Source: Mycobacterium sp. 3519A (GTDB lineage Bacteria > Actinomycetota > Actinomycetes > Mycobacteriales > Mycobacteriaceae). From it: 64,000 nt of DNA. Shown here piece by piece: positions 1 through 8,773 of the stretch (position 1 is the stretch's first letter; every line of letters begins with the position of its first letter). A program made the position numbers and the translations under genes. The notes beneath the pieces are model-generated. The model was not told the origin of the DNA, did no database searches, and worked only from the letters and a program-made list of their open reading frames with translations. Location: NCBI RefSeq assembly GCF_900240945.1, contig NZ_OESG01000014.1, positions 864,923 through 928,922 of the forward strand, read 5' to 3'.

Positions 1-1005
1 GCGTTCGCCGTCGTGCTCGGCGCCGCGTTCGTGGGCCTGCAGTCGATGTCTGCCGACAGCGCTAAATGGGTGCAGCAGGCTGTCGGGCACGGATTCCAAT
101 TCGGGCTGTTGGTTCTTCTCTTGGCTGGCGTCTACGGCTGGTACTGGTGGTCGCGGCGGCGGAAGTTGATCGTCTCGGTCACCGACGACGGCCTGACCGT
201 GAGCACCCGTCCCGGCGAGGTGTACCCGTTCACCGGCGCGAAGCTGGGCACCTGGGGAGTGACCGGCGGCGCGACGATGGGTACAGCGCTGCATCTGTAT
301 TGCGGCACAAAGCGATTCATCCTCGGCGGACGGGACCGACGCGTATCGGCGAGGACACCGCTGCAAGCGCCGGACGCCGGGTACGGGCAAGCCATCGACG
401 TCGATGCGTCGTTGCCCGCCAACGAGTTCGACGAGATCCTGACCATGGTCAGCCGACGGACCGGGCTTGACGTGCGGCGGCCGGGGCCCGACGAGCCGGT
501 GCGTTGCCTGCTGTTCACGAACTCGCTGAAAGTTCAAGAGATCAGCTCGTTCTCGGTCCGCAAACAGCAACAGTTCATGGGGTCACTCGGCCAACCGCGG
601 CTGGCCATCGAGGTGAGCCCGGACGTGATCCGCGTGCACGATGCGGTCACCAACAACCTGATCGCGTCGGTGTCGCCGGGACAGGTGACCGCGACGCCGG
701 TGACCTTCCGCCCCATGCAGGGCTACCACTGGTTCCCCTCTGCGGGAAACCTGATGAGCGACGCCGCTACCAACTACTGGTCCACCTCACCCGGCATGCG
801 GGTAGCCATTCCCGGCGTGCAGCCGTTGTCCGTCGGATGCCGTGACAGCGTGTCGGGCCTGGACTTCCGGTTCTCCTGGACCGGCGACATTCCCACCGAA
901 GCGGCGCGGGCCGACTACGAGGTCTCAGGGACCGATTGGCTGACGCTCGCCGAGAGCTTCGGGTTGGTCTCCCGCCTCAACACCAAAGGTGAAAGGGCTC
1001 AATGA
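1..1005 (+). CDS. Membrane protein of unknown function, 5' end outside the window
   Basis: The frame is open to the left edge, so the true start probably lies upstream; a GTG at 13 is possible but no ribosome binding site can be seen. About 335 residues are visible. Two hydrophobic stretches lie at the N-terminus (AFAVVLGAAFVGL and FQFGLLVLLLAGVYGWYWW) and end in a basic SRRRK stop-transfer, so the remaining ~290 residues form one soluble domain. That domain contains no motif I recognise. The stop overlaps the start of the small secreted gene downstream by four bases (ATGA), which suggests translational coupling. Confidence 0.6.
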   Translation, partial: AFAVVLGAAFVGLQSMSADSAKWVQQAVGHGFQFGLLVLLLAGVYGWYWWSRRRKLIVSVTDDGLTVSTRPGEVYPFTGAKLGTWGVTGGATMGTALHLYCGTKRFILGGRDRRVSARTPLQAPDAGYGQAIDVDASLPANEFDEILTMVSRRTGLDVRRPGPDEPVRCLLFTNSLKVQEISSFSVRKQQQFMGSLGQPRLAIEVSPDVIRVHDAVTNNLIASVSPGQVTATPVTFRPMQGYHWFPSAGNLMSDAATNYWSTSPGMRVAIPGVQPLSVGCRDSVSGLDFRFSWTGDIPTEAARADYEVSGTDWLTLAESFGLVSRLNTKGERAQ

Positions 1006-1340
1006 TGAGCATGACGGTGCGCGGAATTGCCGGCTTGGCAACGACATTGGCGGTAATGGGGGCCGTTGCCGGTCTGGGTCTGGTCGCGGGCACCGCTGCG
1101 GCGGCGCCGCCCGGCGGACCGTACACCTGGTGCCCGGGCGACGATCCGGGTGGCGGCCCCGGCGGCCCGTTCAATTCCCCCGGCCCGCCGAACTGGGACT
1201 GGAACATCTGCCACACCTTCTACACCGTCAACTGGGGCCAGGGCAATGTCTCGCTGAGCATCTGGGATGGTGAGAATCCGCCACCGGACAACCGCGGTCC
1301 TGTCGGACCGTGCTCGCTGCTGGACACCAGAGGCTGTTAG
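1002..1340 (+). CDS. Small secreted protein with four cysteines
   Basis: 112 residues. The first ~35 form a Sec signal peptide: MTVRG, a long Ala/Gly/Leu/Val core, then TAAAA before PPGG. The predicted mature part (~77 residues) is rich in Gly, Pro and Trp and has four cysteines (WCPG, NICH, GPCS and the C-terminal RGC), enough for two disulfides after export. The start overlaps the preceding stop as ATGA; two further in-frame ATGs follow within ten bases. The 3' end overlaps the convergent deoR-type gene by four bases. Mycobacteria carry many such short exported proteins; function unknown. Confidence 0.6.
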   Translation: MMSMTVRGIAGLATTLAVMGAVAGLGLVAGTAAAAPPGGPYTWCPGDDPGGGPGGPFNSPGPPNWDWNICHTFYTVNWGQGNVSLSIWDGENPPPDNRGPVGPCSLLDTRGC

Positions 1341-2116
1341 GGCGCCTCCACGACGTGCACGCGCACACCGGCCGACGCGATCCGGTCCAGTTGATCCCTG
1401 TCAGCTGACGAATCGGTGACCAGATGATGAATCTCGTTGAGCGACACCATCTTCGCCAGCGTGATCTTGCCGATCTTTGAACCGTCGACGGCGACCACGA
1501 CCCGTTGCGCGTTCGCGGCCATGGCGATCGCGGTGCGCGCCTCGGCTTCGTCGAAGGTCGTCGCCCCGACTTCGGCGGACATCCCGTCCGCACCCAGAAC
1601 TGCGGTCCCGACTGTCACGACTTGAAAGGCGTGTTCGGACATCGGGCCGACGGCCTCGAGGGTGTTCGCCCGCACCAGGCCACCGGTCGCGATCACCTTC
1701 ATGTGGGCGTCCACCGCGCAATCGGCGGCGATGGTCAACGAATTCGTCACGATCGTCATCTGAGGGCGGCCCTTCAACGACCGGGCCACCTCGGCCGTGG
1801 TGACACCGCCGGTGAGGGCAACCGCCTGCGCGCCGGGGGGAATCAGCGCCGCGGCATGTTGGGCGATGCGCCGCTTTATCGCCACGGTCCGATGGTCACG
1901 CAGCCGGACAGGAATCTCGCTTCCGCTCGGATCCAGCGCGCGGGCGCCGCCGTGGGTCCGCACCAGGAGGCCCTGTTCCTCGAGTTCACTGAGGTCCCGC
2001 CGTAACGTCGCCACCGACACCCCCAACTCATCGCACAGCAGCTGTGACGTCACCTCGCCGCGGGCGCGAAGCAGTGAGAGAACCTGACGGATGCGGTCCG
2101 TGCGCTTGATGGACAT
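1337..2116 (-). CDS. DeoR-family transcriptional regulator of the adjacent sugar operon
   Basis: 259 residues from ATG 2116, chosen over TTG 2125 because GAGAGG lies at suitable distance upstream. The N-terminal winged helix-turn-helix has the DeoR signature (LCDELGVSVATLRRDLSELEEQG, about residues 30-50, followed by RTHGGA). The C-terminal ~190 residues form the DeoR sensor domain related to sugar-phosphate isomerases, with the VALTGGVTT and VLGADGM loops. These proteins usually repress sugar operons and release DNA when a phosphorylated sugar binds. It is divergent from kbaY across 129 bp, so it most likely controls that operon; a tagatose or galactosamine phosphate is a plausible inducer (inference). 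Confidence 0.88.
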   Translation of the reverse strand: MSIKRTDRIRQVLSLLRARGEVTSQLLCDELGVSVATLRRDLSELEEQGLLVRTHGGARALDPSGSEIPVRLRDHRTVAIKRRIAQHAAALIPPGAQAVALTGGVTTAEVARSLKGRPQMTIVTNSLTIAADCAVDAHMKVIATGGLVRANTLEAVGPMSEHAFQVVTVGTAVLGADGMSAEVGATTFDEAEARTAIAMAANAQRVVVAVDGSKIGKITLAKMVSLNEIHHLVTDSSADRDQLDRIASAGVRVHVVEAP

Positions 2117-2151
2117 CGCGGACAACCTCTCGAGATGACGGAGACGCTCAG

Positions 2152-2202
2152 TTTTCCTGATCGTTTCGCGGCTTTGTATTGCGTGGTTTGAGCGAGCTTT
2201 CC
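2152..2202. promoter_or_regulatory. Candidate DeoR operator: helically phased TTT(C/G) repeats
   Basis: The 129-bp gap between the divergent repressor and kbaY contains TTTTC (2152), TTTC (2164), CTTTG (2172), GTTTG (2186) and CTTTC (2197), spaced about 9-13 bp. DeoR-family regulators of amino-sugar operons such as AgaR bind tandem TTTC-type repeats. I could not pick out clear -35/-10 boxes. Confidence 0.4.
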
Positions 2203-2245
2203 ATCATCGACGAATGTTCGACACCTTCCGACACCGGTCGGCAAC

Positions 2246-3103
2246 GTGACTGTGGCAGCCACCGCCGACCTGGTCGCGTCGGCGGTGGACGCGCACGCCG
2301 CCGTGCTCGCTTTCAACGTCGTCACCCTCGAGCACGCGGAAGGCATCGCCGAAGGTGCCGAGCGCGCTGGCGTTCCCGCTCTGCTGCAGGTCAGCGAAAA
2401 CACGGTGAAGTTCCACGGCGGTCGCATCGCGCCGCTGATCGCGGCCTGCGCCCACGTCGCCAGGTGCTCCTCGACGCCGCTGGCCGTGCACCTCGATCAC
2501 TTTCGGGACGAGGCGCTCATCACCGAAGCGCTCGAGCAGGTCGACCTCGGCGTCACCTCGATCATGATCGACGCCGCCCACCTGCCATACCAGCGCAACA
2601 TCGATCAGACTCGCTCATTCGCGCGCCAAGCCCGCGGCGCAGGACTGTGGGTCGAGGCGGAGTTGGGCGAGATCGGTGGCAAGGACCACGAACCGCTCTC
2701 AGCGCACGCGTCGGGAGCGCGCACCGATCCCGCCGAAGCGGTGGCATTCGTAGAGCAGACCGGTGTGGACGGGCTGGCAGTCGCGGTGGGCAGCGCCCAC
2801 GCGATGACCACCCGTGATGCCGACCTCGATCTCGCGCTGATTCGCAAGCTCAGCGACAACATCGCGATTCCCCTTGTGCTGCACGGATCGTCAGGGGTGC
2901 CCGACGATCAGCTGAGGGAGGCGGTAGACGCCGGAATTCGCAAGATCAACATCGGCACCGCACTCAACGTCGCATACACGGGCGCCATCCGGTCAGCGTT
3001 CGGGGGCGACACCGCCAAGCCCGACCCCCGCGGTTACCTCGCGGCGGGGCGGCAGGCCATAGCCGACGCCGTGGCAGACCTGTGTCAGGCCGTCGCGCGA
3101 TGA
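2246..3103 (+). CDS. kbaY: Class II ketose-bisphosphate aldolase (tagatose-1,6-bisphosphate aldolase type)
   Basis: 285 residues, the usual length of KbaY/GatY. It carries the class II zinc aldolase motifs: VHLDHF with the catalytic Asp84 and first zinc-ligand region, ELGEIGGKDHE, VGSAHAM, LHGSSG with a zinc-binding His, and KINIGTALN binding the phosphate. The reaction would be cleavage of tagatose-1,6-bisphosphate to dihydroxyacetone phosphate and glyceraldehyde-3-phosphate. Motifs alone cannot separate it from a fructose-bisphosphate aldolase, but the partner kbaZ starts inside its stop codon (ATGA) and agaS follows, which favours the tagatose route. GTG start. First gene of a ten-gene operon. 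Confidence 0.85.
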   Translation: MTVAATADLVASAVDAHAAVLAFNVVTLEHAEGIAEGAERAGVPALLQVSENTVKFHGGRIAPLIAACAHVARCSSTPLAVHLDHFRDEALITEALEQVDLGVTSIMIDAAHLPYQRNIDQTRSFARQARGAGLWVEAELGEIGGKDHEPLSAHASGARTDPAEAVAFVEQTGVDGLAVAVGSAHAMTTRDADLDLALIRKLSDNIAIPLVLHGSSGVPDDQLREAVDAGIRKINIGTALNVAYTGAIRSAFGGDTAKPDPRGYLAAGRQAIADAVADLCQAVAR

Positions 3104-4413
3104 ACAACAGCGAATCACGCACAGTCCTCGAAGATTGGCTCGCCCACACCATCCGACAGCACAAGGCAGGCAAGCCGGTGGGCGTCTACTCGGTGTGCTC
3201 GGCGCATCCGACGGTCATCGCGGCCGCCATCGCGCAAGCCGATGTCGACGGCGGCTGTGTGCTGATCGAAGCGACGTCGAATCAGGTCGACCAGTTCGGC
3301 GGGTACACCGGTCTGCGCCCGGCGGAGTTCCGCGACCTGGTTCTCCGCATCGCCGAGGAAAGCGGCTTCGCCGCTGAGCGTGTGGTGCTCGGCGGCGACC
3401 ACCTCGGGCCGAACCGGTGGCAGCGCGAAAAGGCCAGCGTCGCAATGGATAACGCCGAAGTTCTGATTGCCGCCTACGTGGAAGCGGGTTACCGGAAGAT
3501 CCACCTCGACTGCAGCATGGCGTGCGCAGATGATCCGGCGGTCCTGTCCGACGAGCTCGTCGCGACGCGCACCGCGCGCCTGCTCGAGGTCGCCGAAGAC
3601 ACCGCCAACCGCAGCGGTCTGGCAGGACCCGCCTACGTCATCGGCACCGAGGTGCCAGTGCCCGGCGGCGCGCACGAGACGCTGAGCCATTTGACCCCGA
3701 CCTCGGCCGAGCGGGCTCGTCGGACCATCGCCGCGCACCGCAACGCCTTCGCCGAAGTCGGTCTCACGCATGTCTGGCCGCGGGTGATGGCTCTGGTGGT
3801 CCAGCCCGGTGTCGAATTCGACCACCTCAACGTCATCGACTACGACCGCGACGCGACCGTCGAGTTGCGCCGTGTGCTCGACGACGAGGACACCCTGGTG
3901 TTCGAAGCGCATTCCACCGACTACCAGCGACCCGCGCGACTGCGGGAACTGGTCGAGGACCACTGGGCTGTCCTCAAGGTCGGGCCGGCGCTGACCTTCG
4001 CGATGCGCGAGGCGCTGTTCGCGCTCAGCCTCATCGAAGCCGAGCTCGTGCCGCGACCGTCGCGGTCCAATCTGGTCGAGGTGATCGAGCGGCGCATGTT
4101 GGCCGAGCCGGACCACTGGCGTGGGTACTACGAGGGTGATCCCGTCACGCAGCGCACTTCCCGCCGATACAGCTACAGTGACCGGCTGCGCTACTACTGG
4201 GCCGACGAAAAGGTCGACGCGGCGCGGCGAACGCTGCTGACGAACCTCGACCGCACCGGCATACCGCTGCCACTGATCAGTCAATTCCTGCCCGGCCAGT
4301 ACGAGCGGATTCGGGCAGGCGAACTGGAACCCATCGCGCAATCGCTGGTGATCGACCGAATCCGCGACGCGCTGCGGCCATACGCACAAGCGACAGGAGA
4401 TGCCAATGCCTGA
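3100..4413 (+). CDS. kbaZ: D-tagatose-bisphosphate aldolase non-catalytic subunit (KbaZ/GatZ family)
   Basis: 437 residues from ATG 3100, which overlaps the kbaY stop; a GTG at 3082 is in frame but lies inside kbaY. Family features include GVYSVCSAHP near the N-terminus, ATSNQVDQFGGYTG, LGGDHLGPN, HLDCSMACADDP and EAHSTDYQ. GatZ/KbaZ proteins stabilise and activate the KbaY/GatY aldolase, and a tagatose-6-phosphate kinase role has also been proposed. No separate PfkB-type kinase is present in this operon, so either the kinase is elsewhere or this protein supplies the step (unproven). Confidence 0.87.
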   Translation: MNNSESRTVLEDWLAHTIRQHKAGKPVGVYSVCSAHPTVIAAAIAQADVDGGCVLIEATSNQVDQFGGYTGLRPAEFRDLVLRIAEESGFAAERVVLGGDHLGPNRWQREKASVAMDNAEVLIAAYVEAGYRKIHLDCSMACADDPAVLSDELVATRTARLLEVAEDTANRSGLAGPAYVIGTEVPVPGGAHETLSHLTPTSAERARRTIAAHRNAFAEVGLTHVWPRVMALVVQPGVEFDHLNVIDYDRDATVELRRVLDDEDTLVFEAHSTDYQRPARLRELVEDHWAVLKVGPALTFAMREALFALSLIEAELVPRPSRSNLVEVIERRMLAEPDHWRGYYEGDPVTQRTSRRYSYSDRLRYYWADEKVDAARRTLLTNLDRTGIPLPLISQFLPGQYERIRAGELEPIAQSLVIDRIRDALRPYAQATGDANA

Positions 4414-5545
4414 TTCTTCCCACAACGACGGTGGCGCAACGATTCTCGAGATCGGGCAACAACCGGGTGCCTGGCGTGAGGTGGCCGCGCGGTCGGATGG
4501 CGACGTCGAGAGCTTCCTGCGTGACGTCTTGGGCCGACCGAATCTGCGGGTGATCCTGACAGGGGCGGGCAGTTCGGCCTTCGCGGGCGAGATCGCCGCG
4601 CCCGCGCTGCGGCGCCATCTCCATCGGCGCGTCGAGGCCATTTCCACCACCAGCATCGTCGCCAACCCGCTGGATCACCTCGAGCGCGAAACCCCGACGC
4701 TGATGGTGTCCTTCGGGCGATCCGGGAACAGTCCCGAGAGCCTGGCCACGACCGCGCTCGCCGACGAGATCGTCACCGACGTCTGGCATCTCGTCTACAC
4801 ATGCGACCGCGACGGTGAGTTGGGTCGCGCACACAGCGGTCGCGCGAACTCACGGATCGTCTTCATGCCGGAGCGCACCAACGACACGGGCTTCGCGATG
4901 ACGTCGAGCCTCACGTCGATGTTGTTGTCCTGCTTGTTGATGCTCGGACCGGCCGACCGCGAAGATGCCGACGCGCTGGCCCGAGCGGCGGAACACGTCG
5001 CCGGGTTGCAGTCCGATATCCGCGCCCTCGCGCAAGCCAAGAAGCAGCGAATCGTGTACCTCGGCAGTGGTCCGCTCGAAGGGCTGGCGCGCGAGTCGGC
5101 GTTGAAGCTGCTGGAGTTGACCGCGGGCGAAGTCGTGACCTACTTCGATTCTCCGCTGGGTTTTCGACACGGGCCGAAGTCGGTCCTGGATGCCGACACC
5201 CATGTCGTCGTCTATGTCTCCACGGACCCGTACACGCGTCGCTACGACCTCGACATCATCGCCGAAATCCGCGCCCAACTCGGCGAGGACGCCCTGACGG
5301 TCATCAGCACCCAACCGATACCGCCATCACACGGCCCTGCCGTCGTGTTACCCGGGCTCGAGGGTCTCGACGACCCGCTCGTCGCGCTGAGCTATCTGGT
5401 GTTCGCGCAGTACCTCGCGCTGTTCACCGCACTGGAACACGGCAAGACACCGGATAATCCTTTCCCATCCGGCGAAGTCAGCCGTGTCGTGCGCGGCGTC
5501 ACCATCTACCCCATGTCAACCGCGCAAACCCCGACGGGCCGGTGA
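4406..5545 (+). CDS. agaS: SIS-domain sugar-phosphate isomerase/deaminase, AgaS-like
   Basis: 379 residues. ATG 4406 is preferred to ATG 4400 because AGGAG at 4395-4399 is then six bases away. There are two SIS domains: the first with LTGAGSSAFAGE, the second with YLGSGPLEGLARESALKLLELTAG followed by FRHGPKS, the pattern of AgaS and the GlmS isomerase domain. AgaS converts galactosamine-6-phosphate to tagatose-6-phosphate with loss of ammonia. It overlaps the end of kbaZ by eight bases, so the order kbaY-kbaZ-agaS gives a continuous tagatose branch. Confidence 0.85.
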   Translation: MPDSSHNDGGATILEIGQQPGAWREVAARSDGDVESFLRDVLGRPNLRVILTGAGSSAFAGEIAAPALRRHLHRRVEAISTTSIVANPLDHLERETPTLMVSFGRSGNSPESLATTALADEIVTDVWHLVYTCDRDGELGRAHSGRANSRIVFMPERTNDTGFAMTSSLTSMLLSCLLMLGPADREDADALARAAEHVAGLQSDIRALAQAKKQRIVYLGSGPLEGLARESALKLLELTAGEVVTYFDSPLGFRHGPKSVLDADTHVVVYVSTDPYTRRYDLDIIAEIRAQLGEDALTVISTQPIPPSHGPAVVLPGLEGLDDPLVALSYLVFAQYLALFTALEHGKTPDNPFPSGEVSRVVRGVTIYPMSTAQTPTGR

Positions 5546-5552
5546 GGAGATC

Positions 5553-6524
5553 ATGGCGCGCTACCTAGGTGTCGACGGCGGCGGATCGAAAACCGCGCTC
5601 GCGCTGATCGACGACGGCGGACACGTGCTGGCTCGTGCGACGGCTCCGACGTCGTACTACTTCAACGACGGCTTCGACGTCGTCGAACGCGTGCTGAGCC
5701 AAGGCGTTTCCGAGATCTGCCGTCAGGCTGCCATCACGCCTGCCGAAATCGCCGCGGCGTTCTTCGGCATTCCCGGGTACGGCGAGGCGAGCGAGGACGT
5801 CGAACGACTCGATGCGGTTCCTGCCCGGGTGCTTGGCCATGATCGCTACAGCTGTAACAACGACATGGTCTGCGGGTGGGCGGGCTCACTTGCCTGCGAA
5901 GACGGCATCAACGTGATCAGCGGCACTGGCTCGATGACCTACGGCGAGCGCCAGGGCGTCGGCCATCGGGTAGGCGGCTGGGGTGAGCTGTTCGGCGACG
6001 AGGGCTCGGCGTACTGGGTGGCCACCGCGGGCCTGAACGCGTTCAGCCGGATGAGCGACGGCAGGCTGGCCCGGGGCCCGCTGTACTCGCTGCTCAAGGA
6101 CCACCTGCAGTTGGCAGGAGACCTGGACGTCGTGAGCCTGGTGATCGAGAAGTGGGCAGGGAACCGCAGTTCCATTGCGGCACTGTCGACCACGGTGTGC
6201 AAAGCGGCACAAGCAGGCGACGCCGTGGCGGCGAAGATCCTGTCCGAGGCAGCAGACGAACTCGTGACACTCATCGAAACGACGCGAAAGCTGGTCGGAT
6301 TCACCGACCAAGAGACGGTGCCGGTGTCCTATTCGGGTGGCATGTTCTCCGACGAGGGCTTCCTGACACGGTTCCTCGCCGCAGTGCAGCGGCAGCCGGC
6401 CAAGTACGACCTACAGCGCCCATTGCTCGACCCGGCGCTGGGTGCAGCGCTTTACGCGGCCAAACACAGCGGCCAGCCACTTAGCTCAAGCGCACTACAC
6501 CAACTCAGCACCAGCCCAACCTGA
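5553..6524 (+). CDS. BadF/BcrA-family sugar kinase (N-acetylhexosamine kinase type)
   Basis: 323 residues from ATG 5553, with GAGGAG four bases upstream. The actin-fold kinase motifs are in order: YLGVDGGGSKT (phosphate-1) at the N-terminus, NDMVCGWAG, SGTGSM (phosphate-2), GGWGELFGDEGSAYW, and YSGGMF near the C-terminus (adenosine). This is the layout of N-acetylglucosamine kinases in the BadF/BadG/BcrA/BcrD ATPase family. In this operon it would phosphorylate the monosaccharide released by the GH4 glycosidase. Galactosamine, GalNAc and galactose are all possible; sequence alone does not decide. Confidence 0.82.
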   Translation: MARYLGVDGGGSKTALALIDDGGHVLARATAPTSYYFNDGFDVVERVLSQGVSEICRQAAITPAEIAAAFFGIPGYGEASEDVERLDAVPARVLGHDRYSCNNDMVCGWAGSLACEDGINVISGTGSMTYGERQGVGHRVGGWGELFGDEGSAYWVATAGLNAFSRMSDGRLARGPLYSLLKDHLQLAGDLDVVSLVIEKWAGNRSSIAALSTTVCKAAQAGDAVAAKILSEAADELVTLIETTRKLVGFTDQETVPVSYSGGMFSDEGFLTRFLAAVQRQPAKYDLQRPLLDPALGAALYAAKHSGQPLSSSALHQLSTSPT

Positions 6525-6540
6525 TTCGAAGGCGGACACC

Positions 6541-7461
6541 ATGACAAACCGCAGCTGGATCTTCTATGCCGCACTCCTGATCCTGTTCTGGGGAATATGG
6601 GGAGCGTTCTCGGCATTGCCCGCGACGCGCTACGGCTACCCCGACCAGATGATCTACAGCATCTGGGCACTGACGATGATCATCCCAGCGGTCTTCGCTC
6701 TGCGCGGCCAACGCTTCGACCGGCGACCGCAAGCCACCATCTACGGTCTACTCATCGGCCTCACCGGCGCAGGCGGCCAACTGCTGTTGTTCCAGGCGCT
6801 GACCATGGGCCCTGCCTATTTGATCTTCCCGATCGTGTCGATCTCGCCCGCCATCACGGTGATCATGGCGATGGTTCTGCTGCGCGAACGGATCAGCACG
6901 CTGGCCTTCGTCGGGCTGATCGCCGCGCTGGCCGCCATCGTGCTGTTCAGCATCACCAGCGCCAGCTCCGAGGGTTCGTCGGGTCCGTGGTTGCCGTTGG
7001 CGATCCTGATCTGCGTAGCGTGGGGCGTACAGGCGTACTTCATGCGGAAGACAGCGACCATCGGCGTCAACGACGCGACCACTTTCGGCTGGATGGCCAT
7101 CAGCGGGATTCTGCTGATCCCGGTCGCGCTGCTCTCGCTCGGCGGGTTACCCCTCGATTTCCCTTGGCAGGCACCGGCATTGACCGCCGCCACCCAGCTG
7201 CTGAACGCGGTCGGCGCGCTGTTCCTGGTGATGGCGCTCAGCCGCGGCAAGGCCACCATCGTCGCGCCAACGACGAACGCCCTCGCTCCAGCGCTGACCA
7301 TCGTCGTCTCCTTGATCGCCTACCAGACCCTGCCGAGCCCGTACGGCGCCGTCGGCATCGTGCTGGCGCTCGTCGGTTCGACGCTGATGGTCTACAGCGA
7401 CGAAAAGCGCGGTGACGCCCCGACACCGGCGGTGCCCACCAAGTCGAGGAGCCTCACGTGA
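6541..7461 (+). CDS. EamA/DMT-superfamily permease
   Basis: 306 residues from ATG 6541. About ten hydrophobic segments are arranged as two EamA repeats, starting with WIFYAALLILFWGIWGAF and ending with YGAVGIVLALVGSTLMVYSD. The drug/metabolite transporter superfamily moves small metabolites in or out across the inner membrane; the substrate cannot be read from the sequence. It sits between a sugar kinase and a glycosidase in an operon that already encodes an ABC importer, so export of a by-product or an alternative uptake route is plausible. Its stop overlaps the next start (GTGA). Confidence 0.8.
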   Translation: MTNRSWIFYAALLILFWGIWGAFSALPATRYGYPDQMIYSIWALTMIIPAVFALRGQRFDRRPQATIYGLLIGLTGAGGQLLLFQALTMGPAYLIFPIVSISPAITVIMAMVLLRERISTLAFVGLIAALAAIVLFSITSASSEGSSGPWLPLAILICVAWGVQAYFMRKTATIGVNDATTFGWMAISGILLIPVALLSLGGLPLDFPWQAPALTAATQLLNAVGALFLVMALSRGKATIVAPTTNALAPALTIVVSLIAYQTLPSPYGAVGIVLALVGSTLMVYSDEKRGDAPTPAVPTKSRSLT

Positions 7462-8768
7462 AACCGACCGTCGTCATCATCGGCGCGGGCAGCGTCGAAT
7501 TCACCCGCGAACTCCTCGGCGACATCCTGTCATTCCCCGAACTGGCCTCGATTCGGGTCGTGCTGCACGACATCGACGCGCAACGGCTGGAAACGGCCGA
7601 GGCGATCGCACGCGCCACCGCAAGGGCGGCAGGCGCGCAACCAGAGGTCGTTGCCACACTGGACCGGCGTCGAGCGCTCGACGGCGCCGACTACGTCATC
7701 AACGTCATCCAGGTCGGCATGCATCGAGCCACGGTGCGCGACTTCGACATCCCGGCCAAGTACGGCGTGCACCAGACCATCGGCGACACCATCGGCATCG
7801 GGGGAATCTTCCGTGGGCTCAGGACATTTCCCGTGCTGGCCGACATCGCCCGCGACATGCAGCAGGTGTGCCCGGATGCGTGGCTGCTGAACTACACCAA
7901 CCCGATGGCCATGAACATCACCTACCTGCACCACGTCGCGCCTGACGTGAAAGTGCTCGGGCTGTGCCACTCCGTGTACTGGACGATGGTCGGCTTGTGC
8001 GAGCTCGTCGGCGTGCCATACGACGAGGTGTCCTACTGGTCGGCGGGTGTCAACCACCAGGCCTGGGTGCTGCAGTGGGAGCGCGCAGGCCAGGATCTGT
8101 ACCCGTTGCTGGATCAGCGAATCCACGACGACCCCGAACTGCGCCGGCGCGTCCGGGTCGACATGTACCGACGGCTCGGCTACTACCCGACCGAGACCAG
8201 CGAGCACTCCAGCGAATACGTCCCCTGGTACGTCCACCACCCGGCCGAGGTCGAGCGGCTACGGATCAACATCGGCGAGTACGTCTCCATCAGCGAGCGC
8301 AACCTCGCCGAATACGACCGCGTACGAGCGGAATTGGCGCACACCGAGTCCCTTGCGGTGGACACCACCTCCACCGAGTACGCCCCCCAGGTGATCCATT
8401 CGCTGCAGACCGGTACGCCCCGGGTGATCTCCGCCAATGTCATCAACGCGGGTCTGATCACCAATCTGCCCGACGGTCTGGCCGTCGAAGTCCCCACCCT
8501 GCTCGATGCACTGGGCGCACATCCGATGCGGGTGGGCGACCTACCGCCGCAATGCGCCGCGCTCAACCGCAACTTCCTCGGCCCCGTCGAGTTGGCGGTG
8601 CGTGCCGCCGTTGACGCGGACCCGCGCCTGGTCCGCGCGGCCGCCATGGTGGACCCCAACACGGCGGCGACGCTGACCGTGGACCAGATCTGGCAGCTGT
8701 GTGACGAACTGACGGTCGCACACGGTGACCTGCTACCCGAGCCGCTGCGCTCACCGACAAAGGAGTGA
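7458..8768 (+). CDS. Glycoside hydrolase family 4, alpha-galactosidase type
   Basis: 436 residues from GTG 7458, overlapping the permease stop. GH4 enzymes use NAD+ and a divalent metal. The sequence shows the dinucleotide motif VIIGAGSVEFTRELL at residues 6-20, NYTNPMAMN (145-153), the subgroup motif CHSV (170-173) and GVNHQAW with metal-ligand His200. CHSV is the variant I associate with alpha-galactosidases (MelA); alpha-glucosidases have CHE and phospho-beta-glucosidases CNVP. It has no export signal, so it would act on an oligosaccharide brought in by the downstream ABC transporter. Confidence 0.85.
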   Translation: MKPTVVIIGAGSVEFTRELLGDILSFPELASIRVVLHDIDAQRLETAEAIARATARAAGAQPEVVATLDRRRALDGADYVINVIQVGMHRATVRDFDIPAKYGVHQTIGDTIGIGGIFRGLRTFPVLADIARDMQQVCPDAWLLNYTNPMAMNITYLHHVAPDVKVLGLCHSVYWTMVGLCELVGVPYDEVSYWSAGVNHQAWVLQWERAGQDLYPLLDQRIHDDPELRRRVRVDMYRRLGYYPTETSEHSSEYVPWYVHHPAEVERLRINIGEYVSISERNLAEYDRVRAELAHTESLAVDTTSTEYAPQVIHSLQTGTPRVISANVINAGLITNLPDGLAVEVPTLLDALGAHPMRVGDLPPQCAALNRNFLGPVELAVRAAVDADPRLVRAAAMVDPNTAATLTVDQIWQLCDELTVAHGDLLPEPLRSPTKE

Positions 8769-8773
8769 TTACC

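Noticed and set aside
3115..4665. 516-codon open frame on the minus strand opposite kbaZ
   Set aside because: Composition is that of a shadow frame in high-GC DNA (Arg/Val/Asp-rich, no domain), and kbaZ is certain on the other strand.
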